DNA of 64,000 nucleotides from Trichoplax adhaerens. Lineage: Eukaryota > Placozoa > Uniplacotomia > Trichoplacea > Trichoplacidae. Each line of letters begins with the position of its first letter. Within the stretch, counting starts at the first letter, position 1. Of the stretch, positions 1-13,782 are shown piece by piece. The position numbers were made by a program, and so were the translations under genes. The stretch spans positions 9,197,650 to 9,261,649 of the forward strand of contig NW_002060945.1 in assembly GCF_000150275.1 (NCBI RefSeq), in the 5' to 3' direction. The notes below the pieces were generated by a model, which was given only the letters and a program-made list of their open reading frames with translations, did no database searches and was not told the origin of the DNA.

Positions 1-1569
1 TACAAGCAACAAAAGGTGCGATCGAATAACAATCATAACCGATGATTCAAATGGAGCCAGGGGTAAAATCGTCGGAAAAGAAAGAATTCAGTAGTCTTTC
101 TTAGAATTTCTATCATTCAACGAGCAGTACGATCAAAAACCGCAAAACCTCGGATTAGAACTAGAGGTGGGAGCAATTAGAGAATCATTTTCGATTCTTA
201 GCATGCATATGTTGCAGATGACAAAAAGGCTAAATTTAATTGCAGTTATTGCTAATAATGAAGTTACTGTGAGTTGAATATTAATTTTACTAGATTAATA
301 AGGAACCCTCTAGCTACGAAGATTGAAAGAGAAATGAAAAAAGACGTGATAGCTCTAGCTGATCGATAACTGACAAGTAATTGCAACTTCTGCTACTAGT
401 TCCATTAGAGTATTACGATCAGCCTTGGGTCTTGACATTTTCAAGATTAGCAAGACAACAGCTAAGATAAGTGAAGATCAAGAATCTATATGATAAACTC
501 TATTTACTTACCAATCATGCCTTATTTCTGCTACAATCATTGAAAATTCATTTCTACCTATCTTATGCAAACATATAGTACCCTAAAAATAATTACTTTG
601 GGCTACTGTATTTCACCTATCTTAACTCAAGGTCGATCCTTTTTAGCGAGCAATTATCGTGGACGTATACTATCGTATAGCCCCATGAAAGTGAGCGAAA
701 AAAGAAAAGAATGTCAACATATTTCTTCCTAGAAGCAAATCAAAAGTGGTTGGGATGGAAAAATTTCTTTCTTACGAATACAATCCAATGATTTCAATGT
801 AATGGTTACTATCCACTATTTTACTATTGAACTTTATATAGCTATAGCTTGGCTATTTTTTCCCTTTATCTACATTCAACCTGAATGTTATTGTTTTATT
901 ATTGATTAAATTATAATCTAATTGATAACAGTCTAGTTGAATACAATCATTGACAATTAATTAATATTGTTGATAAGATAAAATAGTCTAGATATAAACG
1001 AAACAAGTCATCAACAAAATAACAGACAATGCCATTGTTTTAAACAAACTTCAACTTATCTCAATTGAGTAGTCGATGAAAAATTATTTAGTTACAGGCC
1101 TTGCGCGATTAAAGCTGATTCAATTCTACTGATTTAAGAGCTATTTTCCCCTTGATTTAAGATTGGCTATCTTGAATAATCAATATCGGTATCTTTTTCC
1201 AACCCCAATGAAGTCATCGAAAGTAAGCTAGTAGCTTAGAACAGAAGAGCAAATACCAACAAACCTATTGAACTACCGTAGTCAAGAAAAAATAATAAAG
1301 ATTAAGAATTTGGAAAGACTGCCATAAATAAAATTGACTATGGTCATTCGATTCAAGTTATAGTGATTGGACTTCAGTATTTTTTAAAAGGTGAGTTAAA
1401 AATGAACTGAGCGATAGAAATAAGAGAGAGTAGGTAACTGAGATAGCCTAAGGATGTTTTTATACGTAAATTTTATTCTATTTTGTCATTGGTAAAGTCT
1501 AATTTCTTAGATTACTCTAAAAGAAGAATATATTCAATCATTATCTCTTTATTAATTCTATCTACTCTT

Positions 1570-2570
1570 TGAAAGAGAAAAATTGATCAAGCAAATTATC
1601 ATGAATAAAAGCAAAGTGGTAATATCACAACATAACACAAATTCTACTATAGTATGTTTAAATTACAGTAAAAGCAATGGATCAATGATTGATCCTCTCT
1701 CTCATCAAATGATCAGAAGTCAGATTCTAATCGAGTTATACAGGAGAGTAAAATTCGAAAACGACAATAATATAGATCGCTAATGACAATTACGACATGA
1801 AAGAGAAATCTAGATGCAGTACATTACAAGGAAAAATAAGATGGCAGTACACAACATACAACTTCTATCTTAGTAGTTTTAAACTATAGGATCAACAATT
1901 GATAGATTCATTTATCTTTCATCTTTTCACTTCAATGATTACAAATTAGTCCAATCGATTGGTAAATAAATGTCAATATAGCGAAAGATAAGACTCAAAT
2001 TTTATATCGTCATGTTAAACGATAGTCCAAGCACTTGTTCGGTTAATTCTTCTTCTATCTTCTTGCTTAAACGATTGGAAATTAGTTCCGTATTGATACA
2101 TAAAAAATTAGTCTAAACTTAGTAAATGACACAACGTAACACAAAATCTACATTAAACGTTTCAAACTGTAATACAAGTAATTGATGAATTGATTCTTCT
2201 TTCATCTTCTCATTTAAATCATCGGAACTAAGATACGTTCGATTTAAATAAGTATAAATTTAAAAATTGACAACATTAATGGTAGTCTGCATTTACTTTT
2301 GGAAAGAAAAAAACCGATCAAGAAAGTTATAATGAATAATAGTAAGGTGACAATATCACAACATCACGTTAATTCTGCAGATGCTATTTCAAATTACGAC
2401 AAGAGGAGTTGATTTATTGAATTCTTCCTTGACCTTCTCACCTATGTCATATGTAAAGACCGAAAACAGTGTTTGTAAACGATCTTTCATTTTTAATAAA
2501 ATAGAACATCCCTGATCATTATATATATATAACATAACATATACATATTGTTTATAGTCTCCTGTCTTCA
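1570..2570. repeat. Diverged tandem repeat, about 250-bp unit
   Basis: Four weakly conserved copies start near 1570, 1785, 2125 and 2303. Each carries a phrase like 'cacaacataacacaaattct', then a 'tttaaattac/tttcaaactg' segment, then 'attgattc..tctttcatctt'. The first and last copies are the most alike (gaaagaaaaa.. followed by gatcaag.. and atgaataa.agtaaggtg). The copies contain stops and indels in every frame, so I read this as a decayed repeat, not a gene. Confidence 0.5.
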
Positions 2571-5500
2571 TTGAATGCCATTTAGATCACAAATACCTTA
2601 ATAAGGGCTTAATGATACAACATTAAAAGATGGCAAGATCATTAACAGCTCTAGATTTCACTCACTATGCAAGCAAATATTTCTTCCCTATTTGTGAAGT
2701 AGGAACAACTACGATACTTTTCGTCTTTTCACACTCTATTTTGATCATCAATGGAAAAGAAATAAAGTAGATGAAGATATTTATAGCCAAGAAGTAATTA
2801 ATAAATCGAGTAATTACATTTTGGTTTGATGGATTTCCACTAACTGGCGCTCTTTAAAAATACTCCAGTATAGCTACAGCATAGAAATGACGTACATTTT
2901 ATCATCTTTTTCGTGTTCACTTTTGCTTTAAGAATGAAGAATTAGAATTAGCTAGAGATAGTGATGAAATGATGCTAAGGCTAGAAGATAGGTTACTCTC
3001 TATTACATAATATCAATCCAGACCGATTTATCTTTTTCATATTATATCCAATCACTATTAAAGTATTGGCGTATAACGAAGCAGACTCATCTATTTCAAT
3101 CAGACATGTATTAAACTAGATTTTTGCCTATAGTACAAAATCATCTTTAAACACGAATATTTCCATTTTTGATTATAACTTTTTATACTCAGCAGAAGAG
3201 GAAATAATGAAATCGAATTACGAGAGCCATTATAGTATCACTTTATGCCCTTAAATGTAGTAGCATTCAAGCTATTAAAACTATCATTAGCTCTACTCGT
3301 TTTATGATGGTATAGTGATCAACGATATTTCATAATTTTCGACCTTATTTATGGTAAATACAGCTAGCTTTTTCGGTCGTATAAATTAACTCTAGTGCCT
3401 CCGCACTTATTCATCATTAATTAATAGCTATAAAAGCGAATTACTCATATTATTGATGGCTTTATTACTCCAGTTGAGATACTGGAAGACTTTTACTAAA
3501 TGTAGCAAACTAACCGCAGTCGTATTAATTTCTTGAGCGCCTAACTTTCAATTTACTCAGTTAAAACATGATTTTTGACCCTTACTTACCCAATCCTTTA
3601 GCAGTGGTATTAAGATGGTGATTTAGAATCAAATAGGTTTCTAAAATAATAGTAAAATGACGGATGAGCAAGATGTTAGAATTAAATTTTTATCTTAATC
3701 TAGACACGGATAATAGTAAGATTCTATCAGAAATTGACTTTTCAATCCTTTTAAGATAAGATGGATAATTACCCGCATTATTCTGTTTACTGACGATCTT
3801 TCGAATAAATTTTAGAACAAGTTAGAATAATCATTACCGCAAACATTCACGATTGAATTTTAATGAATACTATTTTATAGTCAGAAAGCTATGTGATAAT
3901 CATAATCTAAACGTGATTCCCTCATCACTTCTCATCATAATGACTGATTTATGATCGACTCATGTGAAGTAATTGTGGAATAAATCCAAATAGAAATATT
4001 ATCTAAATATGCACTCGATTTAAAAATAATTATCGATGATGATTATTGCTAGTTAACCATACCCTGGATAATACGAATTAATCATAGAGAAAGAGGTATA
4101 GATAATCGAATAATTATGATCAATCACGATCAATAAGTATAGATGATATAAAGTTATGATGGAGATGAAAATCTTTAATCTATAAGTTGCTTTTGTAAAC
4201 GATTGTTCGTTATTCATTTGAAAGGTTAGAATTGGTATCAGCATGAGATAATCATCTTATAGAATTTCTAGAAATCTGCATGATCTTATGGTACGCGTGT
4301 TATTGCCTCTACATATGCTCGATTTTTCTACTCATGATTAAATTCAGTTTATCCTTAACCCTTAAAATACGTACCCGTAAAATATTAGCTTTAAAAGTTA
4401 GTATTTGCTGGTAAGCAATAGCAGAAATAACTCCAGAAAGCACAATTAGAATATCACTATCTTGATACCGGTATACCTACATTCGATTTCCTTGATCATA
4501 ATGAAATTGAATTCCACTTTGGCTTAATAATATACATACATAGAAACCAATGCCTGTTAAATACCAGCATTATTAGATTCTTTGGATAATTAGTTGAAGA
4601 AATGGGTTTAAAAAATATTGCATTTGCGAAATTTGCCTTTTAAAGTCTTATTTTAAATATATGTTATGATATCCTGTATCCGATTACACACCCTAGACGA
4701 TCCGCGGTTATATAAATCATTTTCCTTTAAATGATAATAGAGTCACAGATTTACATTTTGAATTAAAAAGATTGGAAATGATTTCCAAGTAGAATAGAGT
4801 AAATTAACGCAAATCGTCAAGGGTAACTATAAAACTAGACTATAAGCCAAAATGGTTAGAATGAAGCGAAACTAAATGCGGTAATCAAGAATGATCATAA
4901 AATTAGACTATAAGCTAAAACTGCTACCAATGACCTACAATAGAACAAACCAAGTAAATCATCAAAAATATTAAAAAAACTAGGCTATTGATCAAAAGAA
5001 TTAGGATGATACATATATAAGCGGAATAGCATGAGGCTAAATAAGTTATCAAAAATAGCAATAAAATCTGAATATACCTAGGCTAAAATGGTTACCATGA
5101 AATACAAGCAGAATATTGCAAGTATAGTAAATCATCATTAAGCTCATCTGCAGAGCTTATAATCTCAAATCTTACATACGATGATTAATCGAGTGTCAGT
5201 ATTATTCATATCGAGTAAATATGATGTGAAAAATCTGCGGTAGCATAAATTATTTCTATCAAAATAAATCTAGAACTGCTCGTGTAAAATCCGATTGCAA
5301 GAGAAATAGCTGGAATGATAGTGAGTAGAACATAGTAAGGCATATTATCACTATTACTATAAATAATTCAACCATTGGCTATAGTTTAGCTTATTAATTA
5401 AGATTATACTTTATAGCTTTTATAATGAAGATTGTAATCGTTTAAGTATTAAAAGAGGGGAGTTTCTGACGATACTACTATAAGATATTCATCTTTAAAA

Positions 5501-7580
5501 TACGAAAAAAGGTGGACGATAAAAGATAGGTAGTATTTCTTAGAATCTTTGCTAAAGCATCGGTATTTCCATACCGACTTAAATAACAGACTGTATATCA
5601 CTTTTTACTTTAGATTGTTTAATTTAATGCTGATAAATAGTTTTGCCATGGTAATAGTAAAACTGATGCATACACACACTAAAACATTTCCCGATTTACA
5701 ACAATTTAAAAGTAGCAAGATTAACTGATATAATGGATGATGAGACTCCAATGACTTTTACTCTATTTTAGCGACTTTATTTGTAAGATATTTTACAAAT
5801 TATCGTCAATTTACGGATGTCACGCAGCCTTTATTCATTTTCTACATAAGTTTTATTCTACAAGCACAGGAATTATGAGAGCATGGATTGGTTCATTGTC
5901 CTTTTCTGAAAATAAAATTGTTAGCTGCTACGTTAGTAAGGTTTAAAGTTGAATAAACCACCATCAGATTGATCAGGAGTGATTATTTAAACTTAATTTG
6001 TTTTGTATGGTATAACTTTATTCATCTGCCCGAAAAACTCTTAATTAAAGCTATTTTGCTATCCTCATTTATGCCGTAGTAATTACGCGGAAAAACTACA
6101 AAGATGGAGGAATGACTGATTATTTGTATATTATATATATATACATTATTAGCACTTCAAGTAACCCATCACACCCAAAATTCTCAAAAATATGCTCTGA
6201 CGAGGTAAAATTAAGCAGAGATTTTATACTCACTATCAGAAAATGATTGATCATCTTTATATATTACTATCATTCTTATTAATCTACTCTATCAATTCGT
6301 TATAAACACACTCCCAAAATGTAAATTAAACGAGTGTAGATGGATCTGCATACCATTTTTCTATTTCATTAGCACTCTTTTAACGTATTAAATTAAATTT
6401 CTTCAAGTATCTTCTTACGATTCATTGGTCATATCCATTTTTAATACTCATATGAAACTGTCAAGTTTGATCTGTTCTGATGACGCCAAATAAACACTCA
6501 TCTGGTTAAAAGCCAAATTCATCACATTTTTACAGATAAAGGCTAAATAAATCTATAAATCAAGAACTTTCTACTGAAATAATCAATTAAAGCTAAAAAG
6601 AATAAAATATTTACTATTAAAGTTATGATAACTAAGTTATATAATATCTAGATTGCCCATTTCCGTATGGCAGCTCCAGAAATAATGAACAGCATCAGGA
6701 AGGAAATGCTATATACGCTTATTAAATTAATTAAATGTCTAGAAAGATCACTATTTTCTTTTCATTTCCTACTATACAATCCTCGATTTGATCAGGTAAT
6801 ATTTTGACTGGATTTTTCCATCATCAACTTTCTTTGCATTGATTCGATTATTTCCATCAGAATTAGCCTAGATGAATATGCTATTTGTTCTAGCCTGGAA
6901 CAAGATAAATTTGAAAATGGTGGATACGCATTGTTTATAAAATTAAATTAATGCAATTCTATTCTATCACTATTTTCCTCTATAAAGAAAATATCTCAAA
7001 CATGCCTACCATTATGTACCCGCATATCCTTCCTTTTATCCTGTTTATTCCCACCAATTTCAAAGAATAACGATAACTTACAGTATTCTACCTACTTAAT
7101 CCTGTATAATAATTATAGACAACGGATAATAATTAATCAATATAAGCTTTGTCGCCTTTTTACTATCTCTCATTAAATGTTTAAACTTTTCAATTATTTC
7201 CAATAATTCGATTTATGTCATTTGTATCTAAAACTTCTTTATAACTAGACGAGAATCCTCCTTGTCCAGTATCAACTAACAATAGCAAATTTACAAGCAT
7301 TTTCCATCACAGGACTGAGAATATGCTGTCTTATTTTATCACCATTACTTTAACTTTTATTTCAATATCAGATTCTTAATGACTGATAAGAATTACTTTT
7401 TAATGCGGTATCTTTGACAACAGGAGAGTTTATAAATGCTTTCATTTTTATTGCTGAAGATATGTAAAATGGACTATTCGATCCCATTATTTTTATTTCG
7501 ATCTTTATCAACTTCAAATTCTTGATAGTCAATTAGTGATAACCAAATTATATATTATGGCATATTTACCGAGATTATCA

Positions 7581-7930
7581 ATCCAAGCCAAGATATAATT
7601 AAACAGAGAAATACCTTGATTGATATTTTATACCGATACTTTTCATTGAGTTATTCGCTACAATCTTTTTAATATGTTAATCGTTTAATACTACATCATT
7701 CTGTATCGCTAATTGTCCGAATAGCTTATAATACATTAGAATTGCAGAAATCTATGATCCAAGCCAAACCTTACAATATAATAGTTAAATGTATCGATAA
7801 ATATTTTATATCAATACTTTTCGTCTTGCTATTAGTTATAATATCTTAATTTATCTATCATTTAATATTTCGTATAATTATACTTGACTTATTACTTAGA
7901 TCGTTGAATTATTCAGTATGCTCGTATACA
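7581..7930. repeat. Diverged direct duplication, about 175-bp unit
   Basis: Two copies begin with 'atccaagcca' at 7581 and about 7756. Both continue through 'gatattttataccgatactt' or 'atattttatatcaatactt', then 'tttaatatgttaatcgttta' or a related phrase. The copies have diverged strongly and show no coding potential. Confidence 0.5.
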
Positions 7931-8088
7931 TTATAATCTTTTTTCCATTCCTATAGTCCCAAAAGATCATCGACACAAACACTTCAGCTAAAAATAATTG
8001 TATGATCTGCTAAACAACTATTGTTATCAGATATTCCTAAATTATTGCAAGAAAGGAAAAACAACCACCATCTAGAGTAAATCTAAAG

Positions 8089-11000
8089 ATGATTGATAAA
8101 AACTTACTTCTAGGAGTAGCTCATTTGATCCTAGTAGCAGGTAATGCAGCCATTGCGGTGGCCGGTTGGATTATCTTAAAAGAGTATAAAAGTGAATACC
8201 TTTATGTTGGTATGTTACTTCCATCGATTGGGGTAAGTCAAGTTACACCTTAATAAATCTATTATTAATTAGCGCTTAGCTACCAAGATAGCAATTTTAT
8301 TTGGTATTTACTCTGCTGAATATTAAAAGCGATATTATTTGACCATATTATTACTTTGACTGATGTCCTTAGTTATAAATTTCGCTGCACATTATGGAGA
8401 ATTAAAATAATCTATAGGGATATTTAATCATATTTTTACTACACTGATAATCATCAATGAATGCGATATAGATTTCCATCATCTTGACGATGATAATCTA
8501 TTTTGATATTGCTATAGTTAACAGGGGCTGGATTCTCTACTTTTGCCTACCGAATCAAGCCACAATGTTTTACGGTAAGCCGATTTTATAATTTCGCATC
8601 GGATCAACTGGAATATATGATCCAAACGTACCCGATGTCAATCAAATTTATTTAATAGACTAACTTTTAACCAAAACTTCTGTCTGACTTATAATTATTT
8701 TTTCCATTTATCTTTATTCTAGTTAATTGGTATTATAATTTCATCCGTGCTCTCTGTTATTGGGGAAATCTATACCATTACTGCTTTCTTTTTCGCATTG
8801 GGCCTATATCATTACCATGATAGTGGGCAAATGCTGGCAGTTACTCTAATTACCATTCTGCTGTCATTGCAAATATTAATCTTCTCAATTTATAACATTG
8901 TACGATGTTATCGCCATATGAAAGCTTTATACGCTTGCCGAGAACGCTCTCAAGAACACCACAATACTGTTAATGAAAGTGATGAGACGTCGTCGCTTTA
9001 TACAGATAAATTTTGCTATTCTCCCTCTTCTATTACTTCTTCCTTTAATACTATCGTACATAATCATCGAATTATGGGTATTGCACAAATTATTACTGGC
9101 ACTATTTCATTTGTACTTGGATTAGTATGCTTGTTTGTACTTACAGATGCATTTACTTTGGCCAATAGCTATTTGGGTGCAATGGTAAGTAGCGTGCATA
9201 GCCTAATTATAATGGAGAGCGTTATTGATGTTAATTGATGGTTACTAGTTCGATTCATTCTTTAGAGGCTATGCATTGGATAAGAGTTTTGCAGTTAGCA
9301 ATCATGTAATTCTGAAATAGATTTAGAATGCCTAATTTATTGCATAAACACTCTATTTGTAGGTGATTACATCGGGTGCAGTAACATTATTATCCCATCG
9401 ATATCCAAAATTATCATCCACGGTAAGTTTAGTATTAGCTATTTACTCGTGCAAAGTACAATATGAAACCATTAAAAAACTACTTCAAAATTTAGCAATC
9501 TCGTGCATGATTGAATCGAATCAGTATTGCCCCTATGTGTGCATACTTCAAGCAATTGCTAATACGTAGAATACGCGTAGATGAAAAACAAGTAGGCATA
9601 AGATAAATCTAATTATGTATAACATCAATTCTGAGAACGTTTATTTAAGAAGACTTTAATCTTTAATGAAATAAATTGATATAGAATGATGCAGAAATGT
9701 AATAGAGTAAATTATTTCTGTATATTTCATACAGAAAAAGATTCTAAATTAAATTTATTGGATATTTACTCTGCCCATCCTGTATATCTCCTAAAGAAAA
9801 TGATTACTTTTAATGATGAGAAGATTTGCTCCAATTCCTACAATTTATATAGTCATCACAAATGAATAGTTGTAACAAGAATCGAAACTCCTTCGAGCCC
9901 ACTGTTAGGCTTGTCTTTCTCGATGTTTGCCCATAGCACAGCTCAGAGATACTGACAACCTCCCATTTTAGTAGGCCACTAAGTATCTACCCTAAAATAA
10001 GTTATGAACATAAATTTCATTGAAAATCGGCTAGTGTTTGGTATAGACATATATAAACAATCGGTACTTGTAGAAATAACCTTATGAAAGATGGTAATTA
10101 TCTATACAAATATGTATGAAGTATTAGATGATGATGTTATTATCGAATACAAAATTATTTTATCTATTGAAAATAAGATAAAAATTGGTTTATGAAAAGT
10201 TATTTCGTGATAACAGTATAAGAATACTGTAAACGATATTTTAAAAATAAATTCGGATGATAGATTGAACTGATTACATTTTTCATCTAATCATTTTTAG
10301 TCTCTTTGGTCACTCATTTTAACAAGAGCATCATCATTATGGTCCATTTCAACAACCTTTTCATCTTTACTTTATTACCTATCTACTGCTTTACGCAGGG
10401 AAACTCATTTAACTTATACAGTTTTATTTATCATTTCATTATGGGGAGCTGTTGGTAACTTTATCATCTCTATTTGTATCACTGTTTTAAAAGTTAAGCG
10501 CCAACGGTCGCCATTCTTTACATTTATCATCTTTAATCAATTTGGTTCGACAACAACTACTGGCCAATTAATGATTAGAGCATGTTTCGCTTTTCTTGGA
10601 TTATTGACTCTAATTGTGGGTGTTGTTGAATCATTTGTTGGCACTTCCTCTCACATTTTCATTGCTCTTGCAGTTGGATGCCAAGTAAGTACTCTTGTCA
10701 ACGTCAGTGCATAAATACGGTAAATGAACTAGTCACTAATCATAGTTACTAGCGGATTGCGTTATCTCCAACTAGAATCAAGTTACAGAATCTACTAATT
10801 GCTTAAATCGAACTTTTTCATAGTTTAGCATAGCAAAGTGTATTGATAATCAATCCAATTTCAAATTAAATTAAAATACATCATTGCATCATGTTGAGTG
10901 ATAAATTGTTATTTTATTAGGTTAATACTTTTACTTATCAGTATTACTTCAAAGCTAACTACATTAATTAGTAATAATTATAAATTAGTGAATTTTAGTC

Positions 11001-11895
11001 TATCTCTTCAAGTAAAGTAGCATATAGAAATAATATAGTACTAACTCAATTTTTCAAATTGGTAATTAGTTGATTCTAACTGGTCATTTTGGCAATAATC
11101 TTGTCATCAAAAATTTAGAAAATGAGGTAAAACATAATTCATCTGGTTTAAAATACATATTCTATACAATCAATCGATGTTGTAACATTTCACTTGCTTC
11201 ATTATTTGTTTTACATACTTAATTTTAGGCTATTGCTTATTTTATCTTGTTAACAACATCGCTGGTCTTTATCGTCGGCTATATTATATTAACCATTGCG
11301 GAATTTACTACCTTATTGAGTTTGCAACCACAATTGGTCAACACTGGAGTAGTCGCCATGTTTTGTGTTAATGAAATTATATTATTGCCAGTGCTTATTA
11401 TTTGCATATATGAAGCAATAACTTGTGGTCATCAAGTCGGATTATGCTCTAGGGATAAGTTTTCTGCGGTAAGAATAATTACATCCATTTTCGCGTATAA
11501 AATTTCCAAGCAAAATTGAGTTATTCACTGCAAGTATAGAAATATTCATACAGTATCGTATATCATTGCGCTGGAAACGATAAAATAAAATGATAAAGTT
11601 AGTTATTAAAAAAGCAATACACCGCCTTAAATTATTATAGGCTGAAAAAGGCAAAATTTACAACTAAAGTTGATAATACCCAATTTATATTGATCTATGA
11701 TCTCGTTTATCGCGATATACACCAAAATGTAAACGGTAAAAATCATTTCTACTGAAGATCATTTAGTAATTTTGGCTAAAATTTTCAAATTTCTTCTTCT
11801 AGAATTATCATTTGCCGAAAGAACAACCTTGTCAACGAAGTATGGTCGCCATGCATAATGATATTAATTTGGAAATAGTGGAGGCCAAGGTCTAA
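8089..11895 (+). CDS. Triple tetraspan, MS4A/CD20-like membrane protein (7 exons)
   Basis: Exons 8089-8232, 8518-8574, 8723-9184, 9363-9422, 10301-10684, 11229-11468 and 11803-11895 join into 479 codons plus TAA. Every intron is phase 0 with GT-AG ends (donors mostly gtaagt/gtaagc). The start is the ATG at 8089 because the hydrophobic N-terminus follows at once. About 12 membrane segments are visible, near residues 8-30, 37-60, 68-93, 104-127, 184-207, 213-233, 244-266, 278-304, 332-355, 358-376, 377-400 and 415-438, which is three blocks of four. Block 2 has the MS4A-like helix 1 pattern (GIAQIITGTISFVLG) and helix 2 (GAMVITSG). Residues 128-182 form a hydrophilic Ser/His-rich loop. MS4A proteins are four-helix plasma-membrane proteins linked to signalling and calcium entry; the role of this fusion is unknown. 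No ligand or catalytic site is visible. Assignment to the MS4A superfamily is by topology and motif, not by search. Confidence 0.75.
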
Positions 11896-12325
11896 TCTAA
11901 TGAAAAAATTATTATTTGTAGTCGAATAGTTGTAACCATAATTTTATTTGAAAATGAGAAAATCAATGTCTCCTATAAGTTCCAATCGGCTATTATAGAT
12001 AATATATAATTTCTGATTTTTACATAACTGTTTGAATATATACAGAATACTAAACAAATTTATGATATTAATCATTTGTTTATCATTGTTATTAATTCAA
12101 TATTTTACGAATCGTAAGTAAATTGATAGAGCACGATAATTAGGAAAATATTAATACGTGTGTTTCTTCTCTTAGCGCTATACATTAGTATGATTAGTTC
12201 ATTTTTTTATTAATCTGATATTGTATATGTTGATCTCTCTGGATGATTACATTTGCATGTTATAGTCAAAATATTGATTCTAAATGTTACCCTCCATGTT
12301 CTAAGTTCTATTATTGATTTGGCAG

Positions 12326-12457
12326 GATTATACTGTTTATAATTTCATCGTTATTCTTATTTCTGCAGAAGAGAGTACATTAATTCTTGTATCCATTTTC
12401 GCTTTTGCAATAGTCGTTGTTTTCCTTGTAAAATTTTTCAACATTTATACCCTGTAG
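12326..12457 (+). CDS. Possible terminal exon of a small membrane protein (doubtful)
   Basis: The stretch lies behind the acceptor-like sequence ggcag and reads 43 codons to a TAG. A single hydrophobic segment of about 24 residues (STLILVSIFAFAIVVVFLV) precedes a short basic tail. The only nearby ATG exon candidate, 12062-12113 with a gtaagt donor, is in phase 1, whereas this exon needs phase 0, so an unseen middle exon or chance must be invoked. I do not recognise the product. Confidence 0.2.
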   Translation, partial: DYTVYNFIVILISAEESTLILVSIFAFAIVVVFLVKFFNIYTL

Positions 12458-13476
12458 GTTGATGAAGATTTTTACCTCTTCATCGATTAATTAATTATAC
12501 CTTTAAAATGGAATTTGGTTTATCGTATGTTAGCAACTACATTGATTCTATCGTTGTTTTTAATTGAAGTTGTGCTTCTTTGCAAGCTGTAGAATCAAGT
12601 ATTGTTGTTATTATACGTTAATTATGACTATGCACATCTACCTTGAAGGATAAACTACTAAAATATCATTGAATGACTTAATTCTATTTTATAGTTTAAC
12701 AAGCAATTTTTTTTTTGTAAAATATTACTTCTTTTACATACCTTCTATACTAGTAGGGGGAAAAATTGATCCTATTCAATAAATTGTTCAATTAATATCT
12801 TCGTAGTAAGACAATCTATGTTGACCAAAATGGGTGCTTGGGATAGAATTGCATGTCTTTTATCCCTACGGCACATGTTAAATAGTTGTATCACTTGAGT
12901 ATTGAATCGCTGTATCAATCTAACTATTGCAGACACAATTGTTATGAAAAGTGTCCAGAGCTGGATCAATCTACGCCATCACAGCTTCTTGTCCTATCAC
13001 AGAATTGTGCCAAGATTGCCTGGAAGGGATTTATTAAGCAAGATTTGAGTGCTTCCCCCAAAGAGCCATTACCTTAACCCTAACATATGACATACTGTCC
13101 CATATAGTAGTATCATTGATGATACCAGCCGCAATCTTTCAATATTTTAATAGGTTGAATTGACTATACCATAGTAAATGGTATAGTTGAGTTTACTGCA
13201 TTTTTTGTCCATATCTTTAAAGTACCATGGACTACAAGAAGAAGGCCTATATTCTGCTAATGGTCTGTAAAAGTACACACCACTACTGTTATGAGGTATC
13301 ATGATGATAGTAGCACCCTGATTATTGTATAGGACGTATGATAAGTTCATTACCATGATGCAAAGTGGAAATTGCTGCTTGGTCTAAGATATTCATCGTT
13401 ACCCTTCCATGATCAAGACCATGGCCTAATGCTATGGCTGATTTGATCTCGATGGCTACTTACAGCATCGACTGTA

Positions 13477-13782
13477 GTGTACAGGGCGTATGGAAAGTCA
13501 TTTGCGATTGGTGCAGTACTGTCGTTGATAATGTACTTTTGGGTGTCTCCTCTTGCTCTCCCTGTAGTCGCTTTATTTCTCTCCACTTCATACCCTATTT
13601 TTCGTATATTATTATTATTTCTGAGCTACTTTATGCCATTACTGTCTACCATACAGTATAAGCAATCCATCTCTCGACAGGACCCATCGATCAGTGGAAG
13701 ACTAGCCAAGAATGTGCTTTCCATTTTTGAAAAAGTAACCTTCTATTCATGCTATCCTCCTTGCTACTGCTGTTTACTGTAA
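13477..13782 (+). CDS. Unassigned membrane-like open frame, possible exon or remnant
   Basis: About 100 codons stay open here from an in-frame GTG; the frame stays open upstream to a TGA at 13444, with no ATG. The central part is two or three hydrophobic stretches (for example SFAIGAVLSLIMYFWVSPLA and FRILLLFLSYFMPLLSTI), followed by a polar, basic segment. A gtaag donor lies at the very end (about 13779), just before the stop. I cannot find partner exons or a family. It could be an exon of a decayed membrane-protein gene or chance. Confidence 0.25.
   Translation: MYRAYGKSFAIGAVLSLIMYFWVSPLALPVVALFLSTSYPIFRILLLFLSYFMPLLSTIQYKQSISRQDPSISGRLAKNVLSIFEKVTFYSCYPPCYCCLL

Larger units (their letters stand above)
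1..8088. other. AT-rich region without a recognisable gene
   Basis: No exon chain, long open frame or familiar protein motif is visible on either strand; the few open frames of 60-66 codons have no recognisable composition. The stretch holds diverged repeats (about 1570-2570, 4830-5120 and 7581-7930, listed separately where clear) and AT microsatellite such as near 2520 and 6130. It may include the 5' regulatory region of the membrane-protein gene that begins at 8089. Very short exons of an unrecognised gene cannot be excluded. Confidence 0.6.
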
